From Lysobacterales bacterium (GTDB lineage Bacteria; Pseudomonadota; Gammaproteobacteria; Xanthomonadales; Marinicellaceae), in NCBI GenBank assembly GCA_026988115.1, contig JALSLV010000120.1, forward strand, positions 17,838-81,837: a DNA stretch of 64,000 bases, read 5' to 3'. Shown in pieces: positions 55,843-63,873 of this stretch. The position numbers were made by a program, and so were the translations under genes. Under the pieces are notes generated by a model. It made no database searches. It saw only the letters and a list, made by a program, of their open reading frames with translations, and had not been told where the DNA came from. Each line of letters opens with the position of its first letter. The stretch's first letter is position 1.

Positions 55843-57363
55843 TTATAATTTAGTCGAGTCCAAAGAATTAATTAAATCAGCTTCTTCTTGTAACATAAAC
55901 TCTAATAAATCTATTAAATTATCACAAAGGGCTTTTGCATTTGCAGGAACGGCCGCAACTCTATAATTGTGGATTATTTGATGCGGATTTTGAATGTCAA
56001 AATCTTCAAAAGCTTTTCTAATACCAACATCTGTAATTAACTCTGTAAATTTTATTTTCAGCGTATCAAAATTAGTGTAAGTAAGAGCATTACCTCTTCG
56101 GTCTTTAAAAGCTAAATCAAAATGATTTGCAGATTTTATAGGATTTCCATTTGTCTTATTTGTGTTTTCTACAACATATTTTAACGTGCATTCAAGTGTA
56201 ACTCTGGTTAATGCGGTTTTTGCGTTTGCAAAATTATTTTCGTCCAAGTTATAACATTCATCAATTAACTTTTTTAGTGCTGACGGTATTTGTTTTCTTT
56301 TTAATGACGGCTTGTGTTTAACACTATGTCTAGTTGTTGTATTTCCTTGGCTACCACTATTGGTAGTAGTTGATGAATTAGTATTTGTGGTTGTTGCTGG
56401 ATTGTTTTGGGTTGTATTAGTTGATGTTGACGAATTAGTTGTGTTACTGCCATTTGTCGCATTACTCGTACTTGTTGTTGTGGAATCACTACTTGTTGAA
56501 TTAGAATCTGACGAAGTATTTTGAGCATTGGTAGTTGCATGTTCTTCAGGTGGAAAACCATAGGGTTTTAATTTTAATAAAAAGTTGTCTGTTCCATTTT
56601 TATCAATAGTACGAGAAGTATCTGAATTTGGATTATCAATTAGATAAGGAACAATTGCGTTTATATAAGATTTAAATAAGCTATCGTCTTTTATGAAAGT
56701 TTCTCCTGTACGTTTGAAACTATAGCCACATTTTGTTCTTTCTCTAAAAAGTCTCTCAAATATGACTGTCTTTCCCGTTTTGCCTCTACCTTCTCTAACA
56801 AGCTTCTTAAAATTTTCTCCTTTTATATTTACTGCTTTATGATAAAAAGTAGCAGTTTTTATAAAGTCTTTTGGGTTTGAGTCAATTTCAGTTAATGATT
56901 CTACAGAATTACCTGATGAAAATAATCTATAAATTTCCAATGCTTTAGCAATTCTACCCCATTTTTTAAAAAGACTACTATTATGTTCTAACCTTATTCT
57001 TGTTTCTAAATCAGAAAGGTCATTATATTCTAAAACTGGAAGTTCATTAATTTCAAATTTTGGAACTTCTAAACCATATTTATTAGGAAGTTGTAAAGCT
57101 TTAACAGCCGAACATCTTCTATTACCATCTTTAACAATGTACTTTCCATCTTCTTTAAAAATCCAAAGAGGTCTGTCTTCATAAAATTCGCCTGCTACTG
57201 AAATAGCTTCAGCAACTTCATCTGCTGATTCTGTATATAGCAAATATTCAACAATGTCACTTTCTTTATCACTCCCGTTATAAAGTTCAGCAAATCTTGG
57301 ATTTTTTTTGTCTAAAACAAGGTCTTCAAGTTTTATGTTTTTTGCAGTATATTTTTTACTCAT
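55843..57363 (-). CDS. ParB/Srx-fold N-terminal domain protein with Ser/Thr/Asn-rich linker
   Basis: The 506-residue protein starts with a ParB/sulfiredoxin-like domain (about 8-95): IKLEDLVLDKKNPRF, then the conserved KDGNRRCSAVKAL at 78-90. A helical middle part (about 120-270) contains a basic segment REGRGKTGKT. Residues about 276-346 are almost only Ser, Thr and Asn (56326-56538), a disordered linker, and the C-terminal 150 residues form an unassigned helical domain. ParB-N domains bind or hydrolyse CTP/ATP, and some are nucleases. Paired with a methylase it may be the effector of an uncharacterised defence or epigenetic module; this is inference. Confidence 0.75.
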   Translation of the reverse strand: MSKKYTAKNIKLEDLVLDKKNPRFAELYNGSDKESDIVEYLLYTESADEVAEAISVAGEFYEDRPLWIFKEDGKYIVKDGNRRCSAVKALQLPNKYGLEVPKFEINELPVLEYNDLSDLETRIRLEHNSSLFKKWGRIAKALEIYRLFSSGNSVESLTEIDSNPKDFIKTATFYHKAVNIKGENFKKLVREGRGKTGKTVIFERLFRERTKCGYSFKRTGETFIKDDSLFKSYINAIVPYLIDNPNSDTSRTIDKNGTDNFLLKLKPYGFPPEEHATTNAQNTSSDSNSTSSDSTTTSTSNATNGSNTTNSSTSTNTTQNNPATTTNTNSSTTTNSGSQGNTTTRHSVKHKPSLKRKQIPSALKKLIDECYNLDENNFANAKTALTRVTLECTLKYVVENTNKTNGNPIKSANHFDLAFKDRRGNALTYTNFDTLKIKFTELITDVGIRKAFEDFDIQNPHQIIHNYRVAAVPANAKALCDNLIDLLEFMLQEEADLINSLDSTKL

Positions 57364-57437
57364 AATTAGTTGGTCTAAAAAACAAAGATAAATGTTTAAA
57401 ATTATTAATTGTGTACGGGTTTCCTCAAATTACCGCA

Positions 57438-57610
57438 AACATCGTAATATACGTAATTGCGTATATCACGGATTAAAAATCATCTATACTACGGAGATTT
57501 ACTCTGTAAAAGATGTTATTGTACCGACTGAAAAATGAAAGAGTGTCTAATCAATTTTAGCGGATTTATTTATTGTAGCTTATTGGTGGATTTTGGGCAA
57601 TGGGTTTTTT
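57438..57610. repeat. 173-bp sequence shared with 46235-46407
   Basis: Second copy of the right-flank sequence, about five mismatches to the first. It begins just inside the end of cassette 2 and includes TACGGAGATTTACTCTGTA. No coding frame is evident. Its start is about 75 bp upstream of the ParB-like gene start, so it may include that gene's promoter. Confidence 0.9.
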
Positions 57611-57896
57611 ATCTGTTATTACTAGCGTAGTGATTTTCTTTGGATTACGGTTGCTTTATGAGGTTGCCAGATAGCCTGCACTCAACTTGATTGGGTGTCG
57701 CTTAGGCTCCTCGCAATGACGTTGTTTTATCTTAGTGGGCTGGAAAGAAAGGGCTATTAACCACAGAGGACACAGAGTTCACAGAGGTTTTTAACCACAA
57801 CCTTTTTTCCTCTGTGTTCTCTGTGCCCTCTGTGGTTAAATGTTTTTAATCGACGTTTTTTAGACCATTACAATTTCACTTTTCGGTGGTGAATAA
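57611..57896. repeat. Fifth copy of the dispersed repeat unit
   Basis: The copy has CCAGATAGCCTGCACTCAAC, GCTCCTCGCAATGACG, GGCTGGAAAGAAAGGGC and the full hairpin CCACAGAGGACACAGAG...CCTCTGTGG (57761-57835). The order matches the units at 46.4-47.5 kb. No gene is seen in this gap. Confidence 0.8.
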
Positions 57897-58736
57897 TTAA
57901 TTGTTTTTAGTGCATAATTTTTCAATGCCTTGCAAGAGGCGCATGCTGGGTCTTGAAAAATAGTCTGGGTCAATAAGGATGATGTTATTGTTTTTGATGG
58001 CATCAAGGTTTTGCCACTTTTGCCATTGGCTGTCTTCTTGCTTGGCTATGTTGATAATGGTTTGTGGGTTTTTTAGAATAACTGATTCTAAAGTGACGGT
58101 AGCCGATTGTTGTTTCAAGTCGTTAAATACATTTATATAACCGCACAATAATGCCGCTTGGCTCATCCAATGTTTGCCTGAAACGGTATATAGGGGTTGG
58201 TGGTAAGTTTCGATAAATGCTGTTTGTTGTTTGTGATTTTGTTTTTTAAATTCTAGCAATTTTTGGGTAAATTTGTTTGTGGCTTTTTGTGCTTGCTTTT
58301 GGGTGTTTGTTAACTTTGCTATTTGTGTTATGGTTTTTGGAATATCGCTGAGTGTTTTGATTTCTGTTTCTATAATTGTAAGGTTTAAGCTTTTGAGTTT
58401 TTCAAGCATCCCAAGAGGTGTTCCGCCTTTCCAGCTGAGGATATAATCGGGTTTAAGAGAAACAATTGTTTCTATATCGAGTTTAAAGGCATCGCCTATT
58501 TTCTGCGTGTTTTTAATCTCTGGGGGGAAATCACTGTAAGAGACGACACCCACTAGATTTTTTATGGCACCTGCCGAGACAACTAATTCGGCTAGGTGAG
58601 GGGAGAGGGTAATGAGTCTTATGCCATCATTGTCGCTTTGGGTTGTTTTTTGAGAATCACAACCGCTTAGAGTGATAATAAAAGGCAATAAAAAAAGCCA
58701 GTTGAGCACTGGCTTTTTAGCGTATCTTTTTGTCAT
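57897..58736 (-). CDS. BtuF-like helical-backbone metal/cobalamin-binding lipoprotein
   Basis: The 279-residue protein has a lipoprotein signal (LLPFIITLSGCDS) and a BtuF/FecB-type fold: IRLITLSPHLAELVVSAGA (about 38), VGVVSYSDFPPE, KLDIETIVSLKPDYILSWKGG, and a long helical backbone. It would deliver cobalamin or an iron chelate to an ABC importer; the cargo is uncertain, and no permease or ATPase gene is next to it. The start codon overlaps the stop of the preceding gene by one base (TAATG). A hairpin resembling a terminator lies inside codons 6-16. Confidence 0.82.
   Translation of the reverse strand: MTKRYAKKPVLNWLFLLPFIITLSGCDSQKTTQSDNDGIRLITLSPHLAELVVSAGAIKNLVGVVSYSDFPPEIKNTQKIGDAFKLDIETIVSLKPDYILSWKGGTPLGMLEKLKSLNLTIIETEIKTLSDIPKTITQIAKLTNTQKQAQKATNKFTQKLLEFKKQNHKQQTAFIETYHQPLYTVSGKHWMSQAALLCGYINVFNDLKQQSATVTLESVILKNPQTIINIAKQEDSQWQKWQNLDAIKNNNIILIDPDYFSRPSMRLLQGIEKLCTKNN
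58690..58720 (-). terminator. Terminator-like hairpin inside the BtuF-like signal peptide
   Basis: On the minus strand AAAAAGCCAGT-GCTCA-ACTGGCTTTTT is a perfect 11-bp stem followed by more T. It starts about 18 bases after the stop of the preceding gene, where its terminator should be, yet lies within the reading frame of the next gene. It probably ends most transcripts and lets some read through. Confidence 0.65.
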
Positions 58737-59635
58737 TATCGGTAATCTTCAATTAACTCTTCGAAAGCGTCATCGATTTCACCAGGTGATGACATGAGTT
58801 TGGTAAAACCGTGTTTGCCTGTCATGGGTAAATCAGGAAAATGCAGTGCCATGCGGTATTTCATGTGCAAGGCTTCGACTTCTTTGTCATTAACCAACAA
58901 TTCATAAGCAAAATAGGCTTTTTTGCCAGGGCGTTCAAAGTCAACTACGCTCATTTGGTATTCTTCATCCAAATCTTCTTCGTCATCGTCTTTATCTGTT
59001 TTTTTCATTTGCACGCCAAATACTGTCATCTTTGTACCCGGAATGTCTAATTTATAGACCATTGATAAGGCATCTCCCTCAATGTTGAGGCGTTTTTCCA
59101 CTTCACTGACCGCTTGCTCGTGAGAGTCGTATTCATCGTACTCATAAGGGTCGTCAAAGTAAGGCATGGAAAACATGTAATGGTATTTCTTTAATTTTTT
59201 TGCCGTTAAGCCTTTTTCAGATCCAAAGGTTTTGACAAAACCTAAGGCTTGTTTTAATGCATTGTCAACACTTTGCATTGAATTTTTTATCCAATAAGCT
59301 TTTTCTAAATAAATTGGGTTGGCATAACTGACTTCTACTTCATCGCCATATTGGCTAATAGCAATACGTAAAGGTGCAATATAACCACCACGTTTAGAAC
59401 CTGCTGCGGCTTTTAAGGCATCGTCATTTGTGGCGATAACTATAGTGTTATTTCCAAAAGGAGAATATTCACCCACAAGTGTAAAACCAGCATCAGTTAA
59501 TTTTTGTTTTGTATCATCAATGGTTTGCTGATACCCAGCTTTTTCAACAGATGCTAACACAAAAGGTTGTAAAGTTTGTGCTGCAAATACTAAGTTGGTG
59601 AATAAAGCTAATATAAATAATGTATATTTCTTCAT
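58736..59635 (-). CDS. Exported protein, DUF302-like N-terminal region
   Basis: About 299 residues from the ATG at 59635, which has AGAGGA nine bases upstream and gives signal peptide MKKYTLFILALFTNLVFAAQ; an ATG at 59659 is less likely. The N-terminal part (QTIDDTKQKLTDAGFTLVGE, NTIVIATNDDALKAA) resembles DUF302. The rest is acidic, with DDDEEDLDEE near 235 and many Tyr, and is unassigned. It is divergent from two cytochrome c genes. Function unknown; the DUF302 link is tentative. Confidence 0.55.
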   Translation of the reverse strand: MKKYTLFILALFTNLVFAAQTLQPFVLASVEKAGYQQTIDDTKQKLTDAGFTLVGEYSPFGNNTIVIATNDDALKAAAGSKRGGYIAPLRIAISQYGDEVEVSYANPIYLEKAYWIKNSMQSVDNALKQALGFVKTFGSEKGLTAKKLKKYHYMFSMPYFDDPYEYDEYDSHEQAVSEVEKRLNIEGDALSMVYKLDIPGTKMTVFGVQMKKTDKDDDEEDLDEEYQMSVVDFERPGKKAYFAYELLVNDKEVEALHMKYRMALHFPDLPMTGKHGFTKLMSSPGEIDDAFEELIEDYR

Positions 59636-59810
59636 GTGTTCATGTCCTCTTTTGTTCATAAAATTATCATTCTAAAGGTAAATCTATTATTTTGTCCATC
59701 ATTATATTTAGTTTTGCTAATATAGCGATTATTGAATTGAATTCTATAGCAATGATGAAAATTTATTTTTAAGCATGTATAATTCCTAAAATTTTTAAAT
59801 TGAGGGCAAA

Positions 59811-60119
59811 ATGAAGAAATTAGTAAGTACTTTATTGTTACTGATGTTTGCAACGCAAATATTGGCAGCAGGAGATATTGAAAAAGGCAAATTAACGTCT
59901 TATACCTGTACGGGTTGTCATGGTATTAAGTATTATATGAATGTATACCCAACTTACCATGTGCCACGTTTGGGCGGTCAAAACGAAGCTTATATCGTAA
60001 GTGCACTTAAGGCATATCGCTCAGGTGAGCGTTCACACCCAACCATGAGAGCTCAAGCGGGCAGTTTATCGGATGATGACATTGCTAATATAGCGGCTTA
60101 CTTTGCATCATTAAAATAA
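59811..60119 (+). CDS. Small periplasmic cytochrome c (class I)
   Basis: The 102-residue protein has signal peptide MKKLVSTLLLLMFATQILAA, one haem site CTGCHG (about residue 36), then PRLGGQNEAYIVSALKAYRSGERSHPTMR and the ending DDIANIAAYFASL typical of cytochrome c553/c-type domains. The methionine in PTMR (about 82) is the likely axial ligand. It is 9 bp before a second, related cytochrome gene. It would carry electrons in the periplasm. Confidence 0.93.
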   Translation: MKKLVSTLLLLMFATQILAAGDIEKGKLTSYTCTGCHGIKYYMNVYPTYHVPRLGGQNEAYIVSALKAYRSGERSHPTMRAQAGSLSDDDIANIAAYFASLK

Positions 60120-60128
60120 GAGGTTAAA

Positions 60129-60458
60129 ATGAATAAAATAGTATTAATTATCAGCCTTTTAACGACAGGACTGAGTTTTGCTGGTGGTAACCCAGTAGAA
60201 GGGAAGAAAAAAGTAGAGCAAGTTTGTCAGTCATGCCATGGAATGGATGGCTTAGGCATCAATGACACTTACCCTAAATTAGCAGGGCAATTTGCGGATT
60301 ATCTTGAAAAAGCGTTAACAGATTATAAATCAGGCGAGAGAAAAAACCCAATAATGTCAGGTTTTGCAGCTTCTCTATCCGAGCAAGATATAGAAAATGT
60401 TGCCGCTTATTATTCGCGTTTGACTGTTGATAAGTTACATGATTTAAGTATTAAGTAA
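60129..60458 (+). CDS. Small periplasmic cytochrome c (class I), second copy
   Basis: The 109-residue protein has signal peptide MNKIVLIISLLTTGLSFAGG, haem site CQSCHG (about residue 33) and LAGQFADYLEKALTDYKSG with an axial Met in NPIMSGFA. It is a tandem paralogue of the preceding gene (same fold, about the same length). A strong terminator follows. Confidence 0.93.
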   Translation: MNKIVLIISLLTTGLSFAGGNPVEGKKKVEQVCQSCHGMDGLGINDTYPKLAGQFADYLEKALTDYKSGERKNPIMSGFAASLSEQDIENVAAYYSRLTVDKLHDLSIK

Positions 60459-60481
60459 TTTAATAGACTAAGAAATTACTT

Positions 60482-60506
60482 AAAGGGAGCAGTTGCTCCC
60501 TTTTTT
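60482..60506 (+). terminator. Terminator after cytochrome pair
   Basis: AAAGGGAGCA-GT-TGCTCCCTTTTTT: a perfect stem with a T run, 23 bp after the stop of the second cytochrome gene and just ahead of the next start. Confidence 0.9.
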
Positions 60507-60519
60507 ACAGGGTACAAAA

Positions 60520-61164
60520 ATGAATTACAGACAATTAGACCTCAACCAATGGTCTCGAAAGAAACAATTTGAATTTTTTAAAAAATACGATAACCCATTT
60601 TTTAACATTTGTTCATCACTTGATGTCACAGAACTTTATAAGCTTTGCCAACAAAAGCAATTGTCATTTGCTACGGCTTTATTGTTTGCGTCAATTGATG
60701 CCGCAAATAAAGTTAAAGAATTTCGTTATAGGCTAAAAGGTGATGGCGTGGTTGTATACGATTCCATCTATGCAGGCAGTACCATTTTAAATGCTGATGA
60801 AACATTTAACTTTTGTTATTTTGATTACGATGGTGATTTTAGTCATTTTAATGCCAATGCAATTCTGCAAATAGAGAACAATAAAAAAGGTGTCGTTGCT
60901 TTTGATGGCAGAAATCAAGATTTAGATATTATTCATTTTTCTACTATTCCATGGATTTCATTTACAAGTTTTTCAAATCCCCGAAATTTCAAAACGAATG
61001 ATTCCATTCCTAAAATCGTTTTTGGTAAGTATTACGAAAAAAAGGGTAGGAAACACGTGCCTATTTCGGTTGAAGTTCATCATGCCTTGATGGATGGGCT
61101 GCATCTTGGGCGATACTTAGAAAAGCTTCAAAATCTCTTGAATTATCCCGATTTTATTCGTTAA
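60520..61164 (+). CDS. Chloramphenicol-acetyltransferase-fold (CAT type A) protein
   Basis: About 214 residues from the ATG at 60520 (an upstream frame start would lie inside the terminator). The sequence follows CAT family order: MNYRQLDLNQWSRKKQFEFF, FRYRLKGDGVVVYD, FSTIPWISFTSFSN, and the catalytic VEVHHALMDGLHLGRY (HHxxxDG, His about 187-188). CAT enzymes transfer acetyl from acetyl-CoA to chloramphenicol, but chromosomal homologues often act on other hydroxyl substrates. Resistance cannot be claimed from sequence alone. Confidence 0.88.
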   Translation: MNYRQLDLNQWSRKKQFEFFKKYDNPFFNICSSLDVTELYKLCQQKQLSFATALLFASIDAANKVKEFRYRLKGDGVVVYDSIYAGSTILNADETFNFCYFDYDGDFSHFNANAILQIENNKKGVVAFDGRNQDLDIIHFSTIPWISFTSFSNPRNFKTNDSIPKIVFGKYYEKKGRKHVPISVEVHHALMDGLHLGRYLEKLQNLLNYPDFIR

Positions 61165-61168
61165 AATT

Positions 61169-61197
61169 TTGTTAAATAGCTCATTGTTGTATATAAT
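61169..61197 (+). promoter_or_regulatory. Sigma-70 promoter of the TonB-dependent receptor
   Basis: TTGTTA (61169-61174) and a perfect TATAAT (61192-61197) are 17 bp apart, 33 bp upstream of the receptor ATG. TGAGGA precedes that ATG. No Fur box is obvious. Confidence 0.7.
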
Positions 61198-61230
61198 CAG
61201 CGGCTAATATTCATACTCAATGAGGAAAAA

Positions 61231-63504
61231 ATGAAACTTAACAAAAAGCAATTACTTAAAATTAGTATAAGTATGGCGCTGGCAGGCAGTTTTGCTGCAC
61301 CAGCTGTTTATGCTCAAGATGAAGAACAAAAAGACGATTCAATCTTAGAAGAAGTCATCGTAACCGCTCAAAAAACTGAGCAAAATCTACAAGAAGTTCC
61401 CATGTCCGTCACGGCAGTTGATGGCGATATAATGGATGAAATTCGTTCTGGTGGTTCGGACATTCGTTTTATTTCTGGACGTGTGCCAAGTTTGATTGTT
61501 GAATCGGATTTTGGTCGTGTTTTTCCTCGTTTTTACATTCGTGGATTAGGAAATACCGATTTTGATTTAAATGCTTCTCAACCCGTTTCATTAATCTATG
61601 ATGATATCGTGATGGAAAACCCCATGTTAAAAGGCTTTCCTGTCTTTGATATGGATCGTGTAGAAACGCTTCGTGGTCCTCAAGGAACCTTGTTTGGACG
61701 TAACACGCCAGCAGGAATTGTTAAATTTGATTCAGTAAAGCCTTCTCAAGATATGGATGGGTATGCCAAAATTGGCTTTGGTTCATTTAGACAGACTTCA
61801 TTTGAAGGAGCCATTGGTGGTGCATTAAATGATAATTGGTCAGCTCGTGTTTCTTACTTGCACGATCAACGCGCGGATTGGGTTAGAAACGAGCCAGGCT
61901 TAGTTGATCCAGGTTTAAACTTGGTAAATGGTCAAGTCAATGGTGATGGCGATTTAGAAGCCTATACCGAAGATGCTTACCGTGTTCAAGTGGCTTATGA
62001 AGGCGATACATTTAATGCTTTGTTTAATTTACATGGTCGTGATTTAGATGGAACGGCTCGTGTATTTAGAGCCAATATAATACAGCCAGGCACAAATGAT
62101 TTTGTTCCCGGATACGATAGACGTGTTGTTTCTTATGACGGTGGTAATGCCCAAAATGTTAAATCCATGGGTTGGAGTGCTAAACTTGAGTGGGATTTAG
62201 ATAATGACATGACAGTTACTTCTATTACTGGCTATGAGACAGTAGAGGCCTATTCGCGTGGTGATGTGGATGGTGGATACGGTGCTTCATTCCTCCCTTG
62301 GATGGGTCCTGGGTTTATTCCTTTTCCAGCACAAACAGCTGATGGAATTCCTGATCATAACCAAACAACACAAGAATTTAGACTTTCGCAAGCCAGTGAC
62401 AGCATGTTTTGGCAAGCAGGTGTATTCTTTTTTGATGAGCACCTAGAAGTGGAATCATTTAACTATTCAGACTTAACTGATGTACACACAGGTTATGCAA
62501 ATCAAGTACAAGACACAACAGCTTATGCAGTTTTTGGACAAGCTGATTTTTACTTATCAGATGAAACAACATTAACAATTGGTGGTCGCTGGTCTGATGA
62601 ATCAAAAGATTATACCGCAGCGGTTCCAATGAATCCATTTGGTAATCCAGTTGCTCCTGCTTCTGTTAGTACGTCTGATGGAAACTTCTCAGGCAACATA
62701 AGTATCAGTCATGTCTTGGATGATAATACTAATATCTATGCGCGCTTAGCTCGCGGTTTTAGAGCACCAAGTATTCAAGGGCGAGTGTTATTTGGTGGAG
62801 CCATAACAGTAGCGGATTCAGAAACAATACATTCTATTGAAGCAGGATTCAAAAAAGAGTTATGGGATAACCGTGCACGCTTAAACGCTTCGGTATTTTA
62901 TTACCAAATGAATGACCAACAATTAACAGCGGGTTCAGGCTCGGCTAATGTTAATCAGTTAGTTAATGCCGATAAAACGGTGGGTTATGGTTTTGAATCT
63001 GACTTGACGGCTAAATTAGCCCCCAATACTTTGTTGACGCTAGGCTTAAGTTATAACCACACAGAAATCCAAGATGCAAACCTAACGGTTTCTCCTTGTG
63101 GCAGTAACTGTACGATTTTAGATCCAAGAGAAGAACCTGACAACGAGGATAACTTAAATGTTCTTATAGGTGGAAATTCTTTACCAAGAGCACCACGTTG
63201 GATGTCAAACTTAATCCTTAAGCACATTATCCCATTAGATGGTGGCGATATTGTTCTTTCAACGGATTGGGCATACAGAAGCAGCATTAACTTCTTCTTG
63301 TATGAGTCTAAAGAATTTAGAGGCGACCCTTTGCTAGAAGGTGGTTTAAGAATCGCTTATGAAACTGAAAATTGGGCAGCAGGATTCTATGGTAGAAATA
63401 TCACAGACCAAGACAAGTTAATTGCAGCCATTGATTTCAATAATTTGGAAGGCATTGTTAACGACCCTCGCATTTGGGGTGTAGACTTCCAATACAATTT
63501 CTAA
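61231..63504 (+). CDS. TonB-dependent outer-membrane receptor
   Basis: The 757-residue protein has a signal peptide (cleavage after AVYA, about residue 27), a TonB-box-like ILEEVIVTAQKTEQ, a plug domain (about 45-165; VETLRGPQGTLFGRNTPAG), and a beta-barrel ending with an aromatic residue (FQYNF). It would import a nutrient across the outer membrane using TonB energy. Substrate is not clear; the sequence resembles the large, poorly defined group of receptors similar to those for siderophores, vitamins or sugars in Gammaproteobacteria. Nearest possible partner is the BtuF-like gene 2.5 kb upstream, on the other strand. Confidence 0.93.
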   Translation: MKLNKKQLLKISISMALAGSFAAPAVYAQDEEQKDDSILEEVIVTAQKTEQNLQEVPMSVTAVDGDIMDEIRSGGSDIRFISGRVPSLIVESDFGRVFPRFYIRGLGNTDFDLNASQPVSLIYDDIVMENPMLKGFPVFDMDRVETLRGPQGTLFGRNTPAGIVKFDSVKPSQDMDGYAKIGFGSFRQTSFEGAIGGALNDNWSARVSYLHDQRADWVRNEPGLVDPGLNLVNGQVNGDGDLEAYTEDAYRVQVAYEGDTFNALFNLHGRDLDGTARVFRANIIQPGTNDFVPGYDRRVVSYDGGNAQNVKSMGWSAKLEWDLDNDMTVTSITGYETVEAYSRGDVDGGYGASFLPWMGPGFIPFPAQTADGIPDHNQTTQEFRLSQASDSMFWQAGVFFFDEHLEVESFNYSDLTDVHTGYANQVQDTTAYAVFGQADFYLSDETTLTIGGRWSDESKDYTAAVPMNPFGNPVAPASVSTSDGNFSGNISISHVLDDNTNIYARLARGFRAPSIQGRVLFGGAITVADSETIHSIEAGFKKELWDNRARLNASVFYYQMNDQQLTAGSGSANVNQLVNADKTVGYGFESDLTAKLAPNTLLTLGLSYNHTEIQDANLTVSPCGSNCTILDPREEPDNEDNLNVLIGGNSLPRAPRWMSNLILKHIIPLDGGDIVLSTDWAYRSSINFFLYESKEFRGDPLLEGGLRIAYETENWAAGFYGRNITDQDKLIAAIDFNNLEGIVNDPRIWGVDFQYNF

Positions 63505-63529
63505 AATTTTGGAGATTTAGTTCACTGCA

Positions 63530-63603
63530 TAAATACCAAAAAGAAGTGCTAAGAGCTTTTCCGCAGTAGGTTATCTATTCTCGGACAAGCTCCTAGGTAT
63601 TTA
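63530..63603 (+). ncRNA. Candidate structured RNA
   Basis: Three nested stems can form: TAAATACC/GGTATTTA (63530-63537 with 63596-63603), GAGCTT/AAGCTC (63553-63558 with 63587-63592) and CCG/CGG (63561-63563 with 63582-63584). The rod-like fold has an asymmetric internal loop and an 18-nt apical loop. It lies 25 bp after the receptor stop and is followed by another hairpin and a terminator, as expected of a 3'-UTR-derived small RNA. The strand is inferred from the terminator. No known family matched by eye. Confidence 0.4.
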
Positions 63604-63621
63604 GAGTGAATAAAAGAGAGC

Positions 63622-63684
63622 AGGTGGTTTTATTTCGTAAAACCACCTAAGGGAGTATAAAAGGGCACACAGTGCCCTTTTTTT
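63622..63684 (+). terminator. Hairpin plus intrinsic terminator downstream of receptor
   Basis: AGGTGGTTTTA/TAAAACCACCT (63622-63648, perfect 11-bp stem) is followed by AAGGGCAC-ACA-GTGCCCTT and seven T (63661-63684). The second is a clear terminator of the receptor transcript and of the candidate RNA. Beyond it, up to 63873, I see only AT-rich sequence without a gene. Confidence 0.85.
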
Positions 63685-63873
63685 ATGGAAAAATTTGGCT
63701 CTATGTGAAATACAGTGAGTAATCAAATTTCAATTGTCCACATAAAAAGTAAATCATGTTGTTGAGTTGTTCATTATTTCAATAGGCTACATCCAGTAGA
63801 TTTTAAAAGAATGTCCCTAATATTTTCCTTTAAAATTTTTAATACCGTAGAAGAAAATAGGACTAAAATTACT

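Larger units (their letters stand above)
54766..57465. mobile_element. Candidate defence cassette 2 with related ends
   Basis: The left flank carries TTAACGGTTACGTATATG (about 54769) and, overlapping the methylase stop, the inverse of TACCGCCAACATTGTATATA (54942-54965). The right end reads TACCGCAAACATCGTAATAT (57431-57450), so the ends are near-exact inverse copies over about 20 bp. The end consensus is shared with cassette 1. Interior genes are unusually AT-rich and Bacteroidetes-like in style. No recombinase gene is inside. Boundaries are approximate. Confidence 0.45.

Noticed and set aside
56312..56524. Valine-rich 70-codon frame on the plus strand
   Set aside because: It is the antisense of the Ser/Thr/Asn-rich linker of the ParB-like protein, whose biased codons read as Val/Leu on the other strand.
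45287..57610. Integron with attC sites
   Set aside because: The inverted ends and single-gene cassettes suggest it, but the GTTRRRY/RYYYAAC cores are not clear and no integrase gene is present. I describe only the ends and leave the mechanism open.
60520..61164. Chloramphenicol resistance gene
   Set aside because: The fold and HHxxxDG motif fit CAT, but chromosomal homologues often use other substrates, and no resistance context is seen.
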